64,000 nucleotides of DNA from Glaesserella australis. GTDB taxonomy: Bacteria > Pseudomonadota > Gammaproteobacteria > Enterobacterales > Pasteurellaceae. Below are positions 48,240-58,271 of this stretch, piece after piece; within the stretch, counting starts at the first letter, position 1; each line of letters opens with the position of its first letter. The stretch spans positions 2,040 through 66,039 of the forward strand of contig NZ_PTPX01000007.1 of assembly GCF_003260095.1 (NCBI RefSeq), read 5' to 3'. Made by a program: the position numbers and the translations under genes. Below the pieces are notes generated by a model. That model was not told where the DNA came from, searched no databases, and saw nothing but the letters and a program-made list of their open reading frames with translations.

Positions 48240-50711
48240 TTAAAACTTATAGTTAACCCCAAAACTAAAACTTCTTCCCATTTGTGGAATATAAGGTAAG
48301 AAGGTTTCGTGAGCATAAACTGCTTCGTTGAGTAAGTTATTACCTTTCATGAAAACTTCATATTCACCTTTGCCGAGTTTGTTTTGGTAAGTTAAACCGA
48401 TATTCAACATATTATGACCTTGTGTCTTGCTTTCAAATTTTGAAATACGATGTTGGCTAAAGACACGGTAATATTCTAATTCACCTTTAAGATTTTCAGT
48501 AAAATCACTTTTAATTCGTGTACCGAAACGGATTGGCGGTAAACGTGGCGTATACATTTTAGCATGTTCTTCATATACAGGTTCTTGTACGCGAATATTA
48601 GGTTCAATCCCCATTTGATTTCTCACAATCGATCTCGCTCTCCAAGGTTTTAAATTTGGATTCTCAGCGATTAATTTATCTATCGCCTGTTGGAATGCTG
48701 GATTTTCTACATAGCTAACTTTGTCGCTCACCCGAATATCGTGTTCTTTCAAATAGCCTTTTACATAGTCACCAAAAATGCTGATATGGTGTTTTGGTGT
48801 GACTTGATAACCGATATTGGCTTCTACCCCATAAAAACGAGCTGGTGCTTGCATATAGCGGTTAATACGTAAATCGCTATCCTGTTTCATTGAAGCTGGC
48901 CCTCTACCTGAATTGACCGTGTAGAGATAGGTATAGTTTTCAAAGTTATAGACAAATCCACTGAGATAATAATTAAATTTATCGTCTTGGTAACTAAGTC
49001 CTAAATCAATGTTGTTTGATTTTTCTTTAGTTAGTCCCTTATTGCCCATTTCAAAAGAGTTTGTCGCAAGATGCATTCCGTGCGCATAAAGCTCTTGAGC
49101 ATTTGGTAAACGTTCCTGGTGAGATACGGTTAAAGAAAGTTTATAGTTTTCTCTAAATGCCCAATGAATACCTGCTGCAAAAGAGCGAGCGGTTTCCTTA
49201 TGCGGTTTTGTTAAAGCATAGTAGCCATCCATTGCATTTTTTGTTTCAGGTCTTTTGCTGTCAATATAACCTAACGAGAGATATTCATCTCGGACTTTTT
49301 CATGATCATAGGATTTTGTCACTTTTTGTTTTTCTAAACGTGTCGATAGCTCAAAAGTAAAATCATTCCATTGATAGCTCTCTAAACCGAATAAACTCCA
49401 GTTTTGCATTTTATTATTGTTTAAGAGCTGCTGAACGCCACGGTGAACATGAGCATGGCTTGAATCTTCAGGCGATAACGCACTGTTTTTTTGTTGAAGA
49501 TATTGGATTCCCCAAACGCCCGTGAGATCGCCTATTGGACTATGTACAATTTCAAGACGAGAAGTGATACCTTTATTTTTGAATAAATTCGCCGTACGAC
49601 TACCTTCAATTTCGCCATGCTGATAATCTACATAGCTAGTACTAAAGCGCAATTTATCGACATGTTTCACGGGTTCAATCATTTCACCACGTAGATCATA
49701 ACGTTTGCTTTGTAGATCAACATAAGGTGTTGCCGATAATCCATGGGCATGACAATCTGCCATATTCACTCCAGGATTAGCCCAAAAGAGATGTTGATCA
49801 TCCGCCAATTCTGGATAAGGGAATAAGTAAGGATATTTCTGTTTCATACTTTCATCAATGATCCGTACTGCACAGCCTTCATAAATATGGTTATGTGCGG
49901 GTAAACCATATTTATCTTGGCGTTCTGTATAAGCCAACCCTAAATGTCCTTTTTCGTGAATCCAAGATATCCCTGCTGTTCCTACTTTAGATTTTGCCCA
50001 GCTTTCAGGAACATAAGAAAGATTTTGATAGCTCATTTCTCGCTTATTAAACGCTTTTTTATCTGCATAAGTGCCATATAGATAATTTGGAGTTTTGTAA
50101 TTTCCAGCTTGGCGAGCTAAGCCTTCAAGATGAACAGCAACATTTTGACTCAATGCAAATGTAAGCCCTGCTGTAGAGAGCTTTTCATTATTGTTAGTAT
50201 TAAAACGAAATCCTAGATCGCCTTTAAGCCCATCTTTTGGCATAACAGTTGGGATTTTATTATCTACCACATTCACGACACCCGCCGCATTACCTGAGCT
50301 ATAGAGCAAGGTTGATGGACCTCTAACAATTTCCACTTGCTTTGATAACGCGGTATCAACTGTGACCGTATGATCAGGCGACATCATCGACATATCGATA
50401 ACATCACTGTTATTTTGTAGAATTTTTATCCGTTTACCTTCCTGTCCACGAATAATTGGTGCAGATGCACCGCTTCCATATTGATTTGAGTGAATACCTA
50501 ACTCGCTAGATAACGCATCACCTAAGGTTGTCGCTTTTTGTTTAAAGTCTTTGCCATCAATCAGTTGATCGCTCACATTGGGTCTATCGCCCAATAAGTT
50601 ACTCTCCGCCATTTTGGCTTCGACTTGAATTTCATCAAGTACAGCACTCTCTTCTGCAATCACCAATCCAGAGCAAAAACATAACGAGATTGCTACCGTA
50701 TTTTTTTTCAT
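48240..50711 (-). CDS. znuD: ZnuD-type TonB-dependent receptor, probably zinc (or haem)
   Basis: 823 aa from ATG 50711 (AAGGAG upstream; 24 earlier codons rejected). Signal peptide to about 20, TonB box VLDEIQVEA, plug with GVVNVVDNKI, barrel ending FGVNYKF. Histidine- and cysteine-bearing loops (YGLPAHNHIYEGC, MADCHAHGLSATPY, SSHAHVHRG) are typical of ZnuD, an outer membrane zinc importer also reported to bind haem. Monocistronic by terminator position. Two unassigned dyads stand upstream. Confidence 0.9.
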   Translation of the reverse strand: MKKNTVAISLCFCSGLVIAEESAVLDEIQVEAKMAESNLLGDRPNVSDQLIDGKDFKQKATTLGDALSSELGIHSNQYGSGASAPIIRGQEGKRIKILQNNSDVIDMSMMSPDHTVTVDTALSKQVEIVRGPSTLLYSSGNAAGVVNVVDNKIPTVMPKDGLKGDLGFRFNTNNNEKLSTAGLTFALSQNVAVHLEGLARQAGNYKTPNYLYGTYADKKAFNKREMSYQNLSYVPESWAKSKVGTAGISWIHEKGHLGLAYTERQDKYGLPAHNHIYEGCAVRIIDESMKQKYPYLFPYPELADDQHLFWANPGVNMADCHAHGLSATPYVDLQSKRYDLRGEMIEPVKHVDKLRFSTSYVDYQHGEIEGSRTANLFKNKGITSRLEIVHSPIGDLTGVWGIQYLQQKNSALSPEDSSHAHVHRGVQQLLNNNKMQNWSLFGLESYQWNDFTFELSTRLEKQKVTKSYDHEKVRDEYLSLGYIDSKRPETKNAMDGYYALTKPHKETARSFAAGIHWAFRENYKLSLTVSHQERLPNAQELYAHGMHLATNSFEMGNKGLTKEKSNNIDLGLSYQDDKFNYYLSGFVYNFENYTYLYTVNSGRGPASMKQDSDLRINRYMQAPARFYGVEANIGYQVTPKHHISIFGDYVKGYLKEHDIRVSDKVSYVENPAFQQAIDKLIAENPNLKPWRARSIVRNQMGIEPNIRVQEPVYEEHAKMYTPRLPPIRFGTRIKSDFTENLKGELEYYRVFSQHRISKFESKTQGHNMLNIGLTYQNKLGKGEYEVFMKGNNLLNEAVYAHETFLPYIPQMGRSFSFGVNYKF

Positions 50712-50730
50712 TATTTGTCTCCTTCTCAAT

Positions 50731-50749
50731 AACCATAATTTTTTCATGG
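50731..50749. promoter_or_regulatory. Dyad 1 upstream of znuD
   Basis: AACCATAATTTTTTCATGG, a CCAT/ATGG dyad 20 bp before the znuD start. It repeats, with changes, 55 bp further upstream at 50786-50806. Confidence 0.5.
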
Positions 50750-50785
50750 AATAATATATAAAAAAAGACATAAAAACAACCAAAT

Positions 50786-50806
50786 AACTATAATTTTTTT
50801 ATGGTT
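50786..50806. promoter_or_regulatory. Dyad 2 upstream of znuD
   Basis: AACTATAA-TTTTT-TTATGGTT, inverted repeat with one mismatch, same word as dyad 1. TATATATTATT lies between the two and could be a -10 on the minus strand. Matches no Fur or known Zur consensus I can recall. Confidence 0.5.
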
Positions 50807-50976
50807 TTGTTTTGAATGCTATTCTAGAGCAGATTAAGAAATAAATTTTCATAAAATTACATTCATAGTACTCATAATGTAAATTAGTGATTGTTTTGTA
50901 ATTAATTTAGTTGTATATTTTAACCGGCCTTAGCCAAATATTATTAAAATCAATGTATTGCATTAAGGTACATCGT

Positions 50977-51423
50977 ATGCAAAAACGAATCTTTTCTTTC
51001 ATTCAAAAAAAATATCTCTGCACTTTATGTTGTGCTCAAAATAATATTCCCTGGTCAAATGCGTTTTACTATGCTTTTGATGAAGAAAATAGACGATTAA
51101 TCTATGTAACGGGAGAACAAACTCACCATAGCCAAATAATGAAAAACAACCCTAATGTCTCTGGAACAATATTTACACCAACGCGCTTTCACCCATCTTT
51201 ACAAGGTATCCAATTCACAGGAAAAGCAAAGATACTTGAAGATGAAGAATATGAAATTGGGAAGGAACTATATAAAAAGGAATATTCTCACGAATTGATA
51301 GATAAATTATCTATATGGGAAGTTAAATTAGAATATATACGTCTTATAGATAATTCTTTAGGTTTATTCGCTACGGTAGAATGGACAAGAAATGAGGAAG
51401 AAGAATACGCTCATATCGAATAA
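50977..51423 (+). CDS. YhbP-like (UPF0306) flavin-split-barrel protein
   Basis: 148 aa from ATG 50977 with AAGG at the right distance; 22 earlier codons begin with TTG and are rejected. The body matches E. coli YhbP: NAFYYAFDEENRRLIYVTG, QTHHSQIMKNNPNVSGTI, GIQFTGKAKILED, WEVKLEYIRLIDNSLGF-like end. Family has a pyridoxamine-5-phosphate-oxidase fold; activity not known. Related HugZ/HutZ proteins degrade haem, so pairing with a ZnuD receptor is suggestive but unproven. Divergent from znuD. Confidence 0.85.
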   Translation: MQKRIFSFIQKKYLCTLCCAQNNIPWSNAFYYAFDEENRRLIYVTGEQTHHSQIMKNNPNVSGTIFTPTRFHPSLQGIQFTGKAKILEDEEYEIGKELYKKEYSHELIDKLSIWEVKLEYIRLIDNSLGLFATVEWTRNEEEEYAHIE

Positions 51424-51429
51424 TTTATT

Positions 51430-51468
51430 CATGTATATTATACATGGGGAAAGCTATATGCTTTCCCC
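51430..51468. terminator. Palindrome plus hairpin between convergent genes
   Basis: CATGTATA-T-TATACATG (51430-51446) directly joins GGGGAAAGC/GCTTTCCCC with loop TATAT (51446-51468). The second is a plausible bidirectional terminator, though T runs are poor. Confidence 0.6.
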
Positions 51469-51477
51469 TTAAGAATA

Positions 51478-52836
51478 TTATAATGATTTAAAGAAGATCA
51501 CTAAAATAATAATTGGAATTACAAAGCGAACATAATTAAACCATAAGTTTGTTAAAACTTTACCCGCACCAAGTTCCTCTTTTGCTTCTTCTTTTAAAAC
51601 AAATCCAACGAAAATTGCACTACCTAAAGCAGTAAGAATAAATAAGATATTCCCACTAATATAGTCAAAAGCATCGAAAATACTTTTCCCCATAATCGTA
51701 AAGTCTTTCCAAACGTTATCCCCTAAAACAGCTGGCACATTTCCTAAAATAAAAATAAAAGCCAAAGTTAAAAATATTGCTGTTTTTCTACTCACTTTTA
51801 TCTTTTCTTGTAGTGCCGTAATAATCACTTCATAAATTGTCAATGATGTCGTTAACGCTGCAACAACAAGTAAACCAAAAAAGATAATAGCAAAAATTGT
51901 CCCCCCCCACATGTTTGAGAAAACAATTGGCAAGCTTTGAAATACTAGAGTTGGACCTGAATTTGGAGCAATGCCAAAGCTAAAGAGAGATGGAAAAATC
52001 ATAAAGCCAGCCATTACAGCAATAACTGTATTTAATACACCTGTAATTGTCGCTGTTCTTACTAAATTCTCTTTCTTATCTAAATAACTAGAAAGAGTAA
52101 TTAAGACACCAAAGCCTAAGCTAAGAGCAAAAAATACCTGTCCTAGCACAAACACAAATAACTGTGGAGTTATTTTAGAAAAATCTGGCATTAGATAAAA
52201 CTTAATACCTTCTGCGGCTCCTGGTAGCGTAACATTACGGATCACCATCACGATTAAGAAAACAAATAGCATAGGCATTAAATATTTCACTGAGCGTTCA
52301 ATACCATCTACAATGCCCTTGGCTAAAATAAAATAGTTTACTAGTACAAATAAACCCGTATAAAGCAAAATAGTAATAGGGCTATTAAAAATGCTTTCTT
52401 TAAAAAACACTGATGCTGTATCTAAACTAATCGGAGACGAGAGATCTAATTCACCTGTCGCTAAACTTCCAATATAGTTTAAAACCCATCCACCTAATAC
52501 CATATAGTAAGCCAAGATACCAAATGAACCAAGCAACCCCATATAGCCAAGAATCTTCCATGCTGGATGGATATCTTTACCATTTGCTTTACCTGAAAAT
52601 GCATCGACAGAATTCACTCTCATTCGACGACCAATCACATTTTCTACTAGAATCATCGGAATACCGATAACTATCATAGCAATACAGAACAGAGCAACGT
52701 AAGCCCCTCCACCATTTTCCCCAACTAAATAAGGGAAACGCCAGGTTGCACCAAAACCAACCGTTGCACCTGCAACTGTCATAATATATGCCAACCGATT
52801 TGACCACGATTGACGTTCTTGGGTCTGTGTATTCAT
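51478..52836 (-). CDS. Neurotransmitter:sodium symporter-family transporter
   Basis: 452 aa, about eleven membrane segments. N-terminal WSNRLAYIMTVAGATVGFGATWRFPYLVGENGG is the LeuT/NSS signature with the sodium and substrate unwound helix (G-x-G-N/T-W-R-F-P). Likely sodium-coupled uptake of an amino acid; substrate not determinable. It follows dam by 26 bp on the same strand and may be its distal operon member. Confidence 0.9.
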   Translation of the reverse strand: MNTQTQERQSWSNRLAYIMTVAGATVGFGATWRFPYLVGENGGGAYVALFCIAMIVIGIPMILVENVIGRRMRVNSVDAFSGKANGKDIHPAWKILGYMGLLGSFGILAYYMVLGGWVLNYIGSLATGELDLSSPISLDTASVFFKESIFNSPITILLYTGLFVLVNYFILAKGIVDGIERSVKYLMPMLFVFLIVMVIRNVTLPGAAEGIKFYLMPDFSKITPQLFVFVLGQVFFALSLGFGVLITLSSYLDKKENLVRTATITGVLNTVIAVMAGFMIFPSLFSFGIAPNSGPTLVFQSLPIVFSNMWGGTIFAIIFFGLLVVAALTTSLTIYEVIITALQEKIKVSRKTAIFLTLAFIFILGNVPAVLGDNVWKDFTIMGKSIFDAFDYISGNILFILTALGSAIFVGFVLKEEAKEELGAGKVLTNLWFNYVRFVIPIIILVIFFKSL

Positions 52837-52862
52837 ATTTTTCCTACAACATCAAAAGGAAG

Positions 52863-53684
52863 TTAAGAGAACAGAGCAAAAAGTTCATCCACCTTGATTC
52901 GAGAGTCACCAGATTGTCCGATATGACGCTGAACTTTAATTTTTTTTATTTTTGCTCCACGGTAAATTTTCCGAGTAAACTCGGTATCATGATTTGAAAT
53001 TAATACAGGAATATTTGCTTGCTGTGCTTCTTTCGCCCTATCCGCAAGTTCAATTTGTTGCTCAAGAGAGAATCCCCCCCCTGCATAATGGGTAAAATTA
53101 GTATCCTGTTTTAAAGGAGCATAAGGAGGATCACAATAAACCACATAATCATCAGGATGCATCAAAAGATACTGAAAGACTTGATTAAAATCCGCACAAA
53201 TAAACAGTGCTCTTTGTGCCTTTTCTGCAAAAAAACGAAGTTCCTTTTCTGGGAAATAATGGGTCTTATAATCACCAAATGGGACATTATATTCGTGTTT
53301 TTGATTATAACGACACAAACCATTAAATCCGAAACGATTAAGATAGAGAAATAAAACTGAACGGCGAAAAGGCTCTTGACATAAATTAAACTCTTCACGT
53401 CGCTCATAGTAAAAGATTGCCGTATTAGCTTGAGAGTCAAGAAAAAGAGCTTTTGATTGCTGAATATAGGTTTCAACATCAATTTTAATCACATTAAACA
53501 GATTAATGAGATCAGGATTAATATCCGCTAAAATATAACGTTCAAAATTAGAATTAAGAAATACCGAGCCTGCACCAACAAAAGGCTCAACTAAGCAAGC
53601 CTTTTTTGGCAAATGTCGATTAATTTCATCGGTAAGGCGAAACTTTCCGCCCGCCCATTTTAAAAAGGCTCGCTGTTTTGTCAT
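52863..53684 (-). CDS. dam: DNA adenine methylase Dam
   Basis: 273 aa from ATG 53684 (MTKQRAFLKWAGGK); the longer frame overlaps aroB and is rejected. SAM motif FLKWAGGK at 7-14, FVGAGSVFLN next, and catalytic DPPY near 181. Methylates GATC for mismatch repair and replication timing. It begins 4 bp after the aroB stop; the enteric damX between them is missing. Confidence 0.97.
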   Translation of the reverse strand: MTKQRAFLKWAGGKFRLTDEINRHLPKKACLVEPFVGAGSVFLNSNFERYILADINPDLINLFNVIKIDVETYIQQSKALFLDSQANTAIFYYERREEFNLCQEPFRRSVLFLYLNRFGFNGLCRYNQKHEYNVPFGDYKTHYFPEKELRFFAEKAQRALFICADFNQVFQYLLMHPDDYVVYCDPPYAPLKQDTNFTHYAGGGFSLEQQIELADRAKEAQQANIPVLISNHDTEFTRKIYRGAKIKKIKVQRHIGQSGDSRIKVDELFALFS

Positions 53685-53688
53685 TGAA

Positions 53689-54777
53689 TTAGGATTGAGT
53701 AAAACGACGAATAGCATCTAATACTTGTTGTTCAGTAGCTTTTGTTGCAACATATGCTGAACCCAAGGATTTCAATAGAATTAAGCGTAACTGACCGCCT
53801 AATACTTTTTTGTCTCGCCACATATAAGGTAAATATTCTTCAGGCTGCATTCCATCTGGAGAAACCGTTGGTAACACCGCACGAGCAATTAATTTCTCCA
53901 AACGAGCAATATCTTGTTCGGCTAGATCACCTAAAATATGAGATAAAGCTGCTGCTTCTAACATACCAACAGCAACACCTTCCCCATGTAGCCAATTACC
54001 ATAACCAAGATGCGCTTCAATTGCATGCCCAAACGTATGACCTAAGTTAAGTAAAGCACGATCGCCTTTTTCTGTCTCATCACGAGCAACAACATCCGCT
54101 TTTAATTGGCAACAGCGTTGAATACAATATTCTAATACGTGTTGTTTAAGTGATACAAGATCATCCATATGTTCTTCAAGCCATTCAAAAAATTGAATGT
54201 CAAAAATCGCACCATATTTAATCACTTCTGCCAACCCTGCACTCACTTCCCGTTTTGGGAGAGTGGAAAGTGTATTAGTATCAACAATTACTGAAATTGG
54301 CTGATAAAACGCCCCAATCATATTTTTACCAAGCGGGTGGTTTACCGCCGTTTTTCCCCCAACGGACGAGTCCACTTGAGCCAACAAGGTGGTTGGAATT
54401 TGGATAAAGCGAATACCACGCTGATACGATGCCGCCGCATAACCAGCAACATCACCAATCACACCGCCCCCTAAGGCTATCAATACGCTATCTCGATTAT
54501 GATTCTTTTCGAGTAGCGCTGTAAAAATGAGATTGAGCGAATCAAGTGTTTTATATTGTTCTCCGTCAGGAATAAGCACAAAATCAACCTTGCAACCTAA
54601 ACTTTCCAAGGTTTCTTTAACTGTTACAAGATAGTGGGAAGCGACCGTTGGGTTTGAGACGATCATCACCTTATCTCCTGATTTTAACGGCTGATAACTG
54701 GCAGGATTGCTCAATAAACCTGCACCAATGGTGATCGGATAACGACGTTCTTTCAATTCCACATTTACTTGCAACAT
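53689..54777 (-). CDS. aroB: 3-dehydroquinate synthase
   Basis: 362 aa, NAD- and zinc-dependent second enzyme of the shikimate pathway. [42 protein letters not shown] and zinc-ligand GHTFGHAIE motifs are intact. Lies 12 bp after aroK; the pair is conserved in gamma-proteobacteria. Confidence 0.98.
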   Translation of the reverse strand: MLQVNVELKERRYPITIGAGLLSNPASYQPLKSGDKVMIVSNPTVASHYLVTVKETLESLGCKVDFVLIPDGEQYKTLDSLNLIFTALLEKNHNRDSVLIALGGGVIGDVAGYAAASYQRGIRFIQIPTTLLAQVDSSVGGKTAVNHPLGKNMIGAFYQPISVIVDTNTLSTLPKREVSAGLAEVIKYGAIFDIQFFEWLEEHMDDLVSLKQHVLEYCIQRCCQLKADVVARDETEKGDRALLNLGHTFGHAIEAHLGYGNWLHGEGVAVGMLEAAALSHILGDLAEQDIARLEKLIARAVLPTVSPDGMQPEEYLPYMWRDKKVLGGQLRLILLKSLGSAYVATKATEQQVLDAIRRFTQS

Positions 54778-54789
54778 AATGCGTCCTTA

Positions 54790-55311
54790 TTACTGTAAAT
54801 TATCAATCATATCAATGATTTGTGTTGCGACTACTTTTGCACTCTGCTCGTCGGTCTGCAAAATAATATCTGCGATCTCTTCATATAAAGGATTACGAAC
54901 TTTTGCTAATTCTTGTAAAGTTTGATATGGGTCTTCCGTTTGTAGCAATGGACGCTTTTTATCACGCTGAGTCCGCTCAAATTGCTTATCTACCGTTGTT
55001 TCTAGATAAACAACAATACCACGAGCAGATAAGACATTACGATTATCTTTAGAAAGTACTGAACCACCACCAGTAGAAAGTACCAACCCCTGAGACTGAG
55101 TTAGCTCATTTAATATACGCTCTTCACGTTTACGAAAACCTGCTTCGCCTTCAATATCAAAAATCCAATCAATATCTGCTCCTGCACGTTCTTCAATCAC
55201 AGCATCTGAGTCTAAAAAGTCCATATTTAACATTTGTGCTAATTGACGACCAATAGTGCTTTTACCAGCGCCCATGGGACCAATTAAGAAAATATTACGT
55301 TTTTCTGCCAT
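54790..55311 (-). CDS. aroK: Shikimate kinase I
   Basis: 173 aa from ATG 55311 ([16 protein letters not shown]). Walker [10 protein letters not shown] at 11-19, D-S-D shikimate contact in [18 protein letters not shown] and [10 protein letters not shown] lid arginine region. An upstream TTG would add four codons but lacks merit. Heads aroK-aroB-dam after the ponA terminator. Confidence 0.97.
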   Translation of the reverse strand: MAEKRNIFLIGPMGAGKSTIGRQLAQMLNMDFLDSDAVIEERAGADIDWIFDIEGEAGFRKREERILNELTQSQGLVLSTGGGSVLSKDNRNVLSARGIVVYLETTVDKQFERTQRDKKRPLLQTEDPYQTLQELAKVRNPLYEEIADIILQTDEQSAKVVATQIIDMIDNLQ

Positions 55312-55369
55312 TATGTTTTTCAAAAATAAAAAATAGAATAAAAAAATTGATTTGTGAATATTGGGAAAA

Positions 55370-55401
55370 AACAGACCGCTTGCAGATACAAGCGGTCTGT
55401 T
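55370..55401 (-). terminator. Terminator of ponA built from inverted uptake words
   Basis: 13-bp perfect stem AACAGACCGCTTG / CAAGCGGTCTGTT, 6-nt loop, TTTTTTCCC on the minus strand. The right arm has ACAAGCGGT at 55388-55396. It lies 143 bp past ponA; the stretch between holds no gene. Confidence 0.88.
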
Positions 55402-55543
55402 TTATGTTGAATTTTGTAAAAGTGATTAAAATTAAAACACTTATTTTATGAAATTTACCACAAATCGCCCAAAATAAAGATGGGTGATATTATCTCAATA
55501 AATCGCCCTACTTTTCAACTGTCACAAAGAGAATTATCGTATT

Positions 55544-58147
55544 TTAAAATAATTCTTTGCCTTGATGCTGTAAAACGCCTGGCGGAGGTAAACCTAAACG
55601 TTGTTCCAAAGCATCATGTTTTTGAGGCTGAACCGGTGCTTGAATCGCTTTTTCAACAATATAACGTTTAGTTGGCTCAGTACCTTTTATAAAAAACTCT
55701 GTTAAACCTGTGCCTAAAAAGCCACTTACAGGATCAATTTTTACTTCAATAATATTAGCGGGCAATATCTCTTCTCGCTCTTCCTTATCAGAAAGTGCCA
55801 CTTTCATATATTTGATCCATGCAGGAAGTGCTGTTTGTGCACCAGCTTCTCCCCGACCTAATTCACGTTTATTATCATCAAAACCGACATAAACCGCTGT
55901 CACAATATTCGCACCAAAACCCGCATACCAAGTAACTTTGGCATTATTGGTTGTCCCTGTTTTACCACCAATATCTTTGCGCTTAATTTCATTTGCAACA
56001 CGCCAACTTGTCCCTTTCCAGCTTTGACCTTTTTCCCCTGTGATTGCTGTTGTAAGCGCACTTCGCATTAAAAATGCAATTTCACCACTAATTACACGAG
56101 GAGCATAGTGTATTTCATTATTAGTAATAGCAGAATCTGCCATTAAGCTTGGCGCATCTTTTTTAGCTGTTGTAATCTCAAGTTCAGGAATTAAATCACT
56201 TTCTTCATCTTTTGGTGCTTCTGCTATCTCCTCATCTTTTGATTTTTGTTCTTCAATTTTCACAAAGTCAAAATACTCAGGTTCTGGATAGATCACTGGC
56301 TTATCACTACACTCTAAACAAGCAATAGCAGGGTTTGCCTTGAATAACTCATTACCTGCACTATCCAAAATACGATCAATAATATAAGGCTCAATCAAAT
56401 ACCCGCCATTATCAAATACCGCATAAGCTCTTGCCATTTCTAATGGAGTGAATGACGCTGCCCCTAAAGCTAATGCTTCCGTTGCTTGGTACTGTTCTCT
56501 ATTAAAGCCGAAACGTTGTAAATAATCAGCAACATATTCAACTCCAGCCATCTGAACCGCACGAACCATCATCACATTCTTAGATTTACCTAGCCCAACC
56601 CGCAAACGTAGAGAACCTTCATATACATTTGGAGAATTTTTAGGTGTCCACGGCTTTTGACCACGCTTAGTAATAGTAATAGGTGTATCGCTTAACGTTG
56701 TTGAAAGACTTAAGCCTTTATTTAAGGCAGCTGCATAAATAAACGGCTTAATAGATGAACCGACCTGAACTAGCGATTGTGTTGCACGATTAAAACGGCT
56801 CTGTTCGAAGCTAAAACCACCGACAATAGCTTCTATCGCCCCATTATCACTATTAAGAGAAACTAACGCTGAGTTCACATCAGGAATTTGTCCAAGTTCC
56901 CATTCGCCTTTACTATTTTGACGCACCCAAATCTGCTCGCCAACATTAATTACATCTTTAACTTGAGTCGGGGCTTTGCCTTGAGCGGAATCATTAATAA
57001 ATTTCCTTGCCCAACGCATGCTAGCCATTTTTAGATCTACTTGATCACCATTTGGAAGCATAATTTTAGCTTTATCTTTAGATACCGATAAAACAGCAGC
57101 TCCAATAAAAGGCTCTGAATTTGGTAATTTACTTAAATGCTCAATAATTTTTTCTTCATCCCAAGCACGGTCTTTCGGATTCCATAATTTTTCTGCACCA
57201 CGCCAACCATGACGACGATCGTAATCAATTAAATTATCTCTTAATGCAGTTTGCGCTTCTCTTTGGTCTGCCGATAACACTGTGGCATAAACTTGAAAGC
57301 CTCTTGTATAAGCCACTTCTTCGCCATAGCGTTTCACCATTTCTTGACGAATCATTTCAGTGACATAGTCAGCCCTAAATTCTAGAGCAGAACCATAGTA
57401 TCTAGCTTTAATTGTCTCTGCCTTAGCCTGCTCATATTGCTCTTTCGTAATTTTGCCTACTTCAAGCATTCGGCCAAGAACAACATTACGACGATTTTCA
57501 GCACGTTTTACCGAAAACAGCGGATTCATCGTTGAAGGCGCTTTAGGCAATCCTGCAATAATGGCAATTTCAGACAACGTTAACTCATTTAATTTTTTAC
57601 CAAAATACGTTTTTGCAGCTGCAGCTACACCATAAGAACGATAACCGAGATAAATCTTATTAAGATAAAGTTCCAAAATTTCACGTTTAGAGAGATTGTT
57701 CTCAATTTCCAACGCTAAAATAATTTCTTTGAGCTTACGTTCAAGCTTACGCTCTGGTGAAAGGAAAAAGTTACGCGCAAGTTGCTGTGTAATAGTACTT
57801 GCACCTTGTGTATCACCTTGGCTTGAACGCCAAACTGCCCTCATAATCCCTTTTGGATCGATTCCCTTATGCTCATAAAAACGAGTATCTTCTGTCGCAA
57901 TAATGGCATCAATTAAAGTCTGAGGAATATCATCAAGTTTGACAGGAATACGACGTTGCTCACCAACTTCTCCAATCAGCTTACCATCAGCAGTAAAGAT
58001 CTGCATTGGTTGTTGAAGCTCAACGGTTTTTAAACTAGCGACATCTGGCAGATCTTCTTTCAAATGGACATAAAGAAAGCCCGCAGAAATTGCGCCCACA
58101 ATTATTAGCGTAAGTAAAGCACTAAATATGATTTTTACGATCTTCAT
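55544..58147 (-). CDS. ponA: Penicillin-binding protein 1A
   Basis: 867 aa from ATG 58147 with AAGAGAA upstream; 27 earlier codons rejected. Membrane anchor at about 5-27, GT51 transglycosylase with catalytic Glu in ATEDTRFYEHKG and REILELYLNKIYLG, an OB-like insert, then transpeptidase with Ser in VGSSIKPF, KSKN and KTGTTN. An acidic stretch (about 640-665, EEQKSKDEEIAEAPKDEESD) sits in the transpeptidase half. Makes and crosslinks glycan. Divergent from comA, as in H. influenzae. Confidence 0.97.
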   Translation of the reverse strand: MKIVKIIFSALLTLIIVGAISAGFLYVHLKEDLPDVASLKTVELQQPMQIFTADGKLIGEVGEQRRIPVKLDDIPQTLIDAIIATEDTRFYEHKGIDPKGIMRAVWRSSQGDTQGASTITQQLARNFFLSPERKLERKLKEIILALEIENNLSKREILELYLNKIYLGYRSYGVAAAAKTYFGKKLNELTLSEIAIIAGLPKAPSTMNPLFSVKRAENRRNVVLGRMLEVGKITKEQYEQAKAETIKARYYGSALEFRADYVTEMIRQEMVKRYGEEVAYTRGFQVYATVLSADQREAQTALRDNLIDYDRRHGWRGAEKLWNPKDRAWDEEKIIEHLSKLPNSEPFIGAAVLSVSKDKAKIMLPNGDQVDLKMASMRWARKFINDSAQGKAPTQVKDVINVGEQIWVRQNSKGEWELGQIPDVNSALVSLNSDNGAIEAIVGGFSFEQSRFNRATQSLVQVGSSIKPFIYAAALNKGLSLSTTLSDTPITITKRGQKPWTPKNSPNVYEGSLRLRVGLGKSKNVMMVRAVQMAGVEYVADYLQRFGFNREQYQATEALALGAASFTPLEMARAYAVFDNGGYLIEPYIIDRILDSAGNELFKANPAIACLECSDKPVIYPEPEYFDFVKIEEQKSKDEEIAEAPKDEESDLIPELEITTAKKDAPSLMADSAITNNEIHYAPRVISGEIAFLMRSALTTAITGEKGQSWKGTSWRVANEIKRKDIGGKTGTTNNAKVTWYAGFGANIVTAVYVGFDDNKRELGRGEAGAQTALPAWIKYMKVALSDKEEREEILPANIIEVKIDPVSGFLGTGLTEFFIKGTEPTKRYIVEKAIQAPVQPQKHDALEQRLGLPPPGVLQHQGKELF

Positions 58148-58186
58148 CGAAAAATTCTCTTTTACTGAATGACGAAAGAAAAATTC

Positions 58187-58203
58187 TAGGTCAAGATGAC
58201 CTA
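58187..58203. promoter_or_regulatory. Perfect dyad between ponA and comA
   Basis: TAGGTCA-AGA-TGACCTA, a 7-3-7 inverted repeat 40 bp from the ponA start and about 70 bp before comA. It is not a CRP or CRP-S site, whose arms and even centre differ. Regulator unknown. Confidence 0.5.
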
Positions 58204-58271
58204 AATCCGAAATACTAAAATTAGTCAATTATAGTTTCAATCTAACTTGGAATCTATTTTATTTGGTAAAT

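Noticed and set aside
52788-53482. Small ORFs in other frames around dam
   Set aside because: They overlap the well-supported dam and transporter frames.
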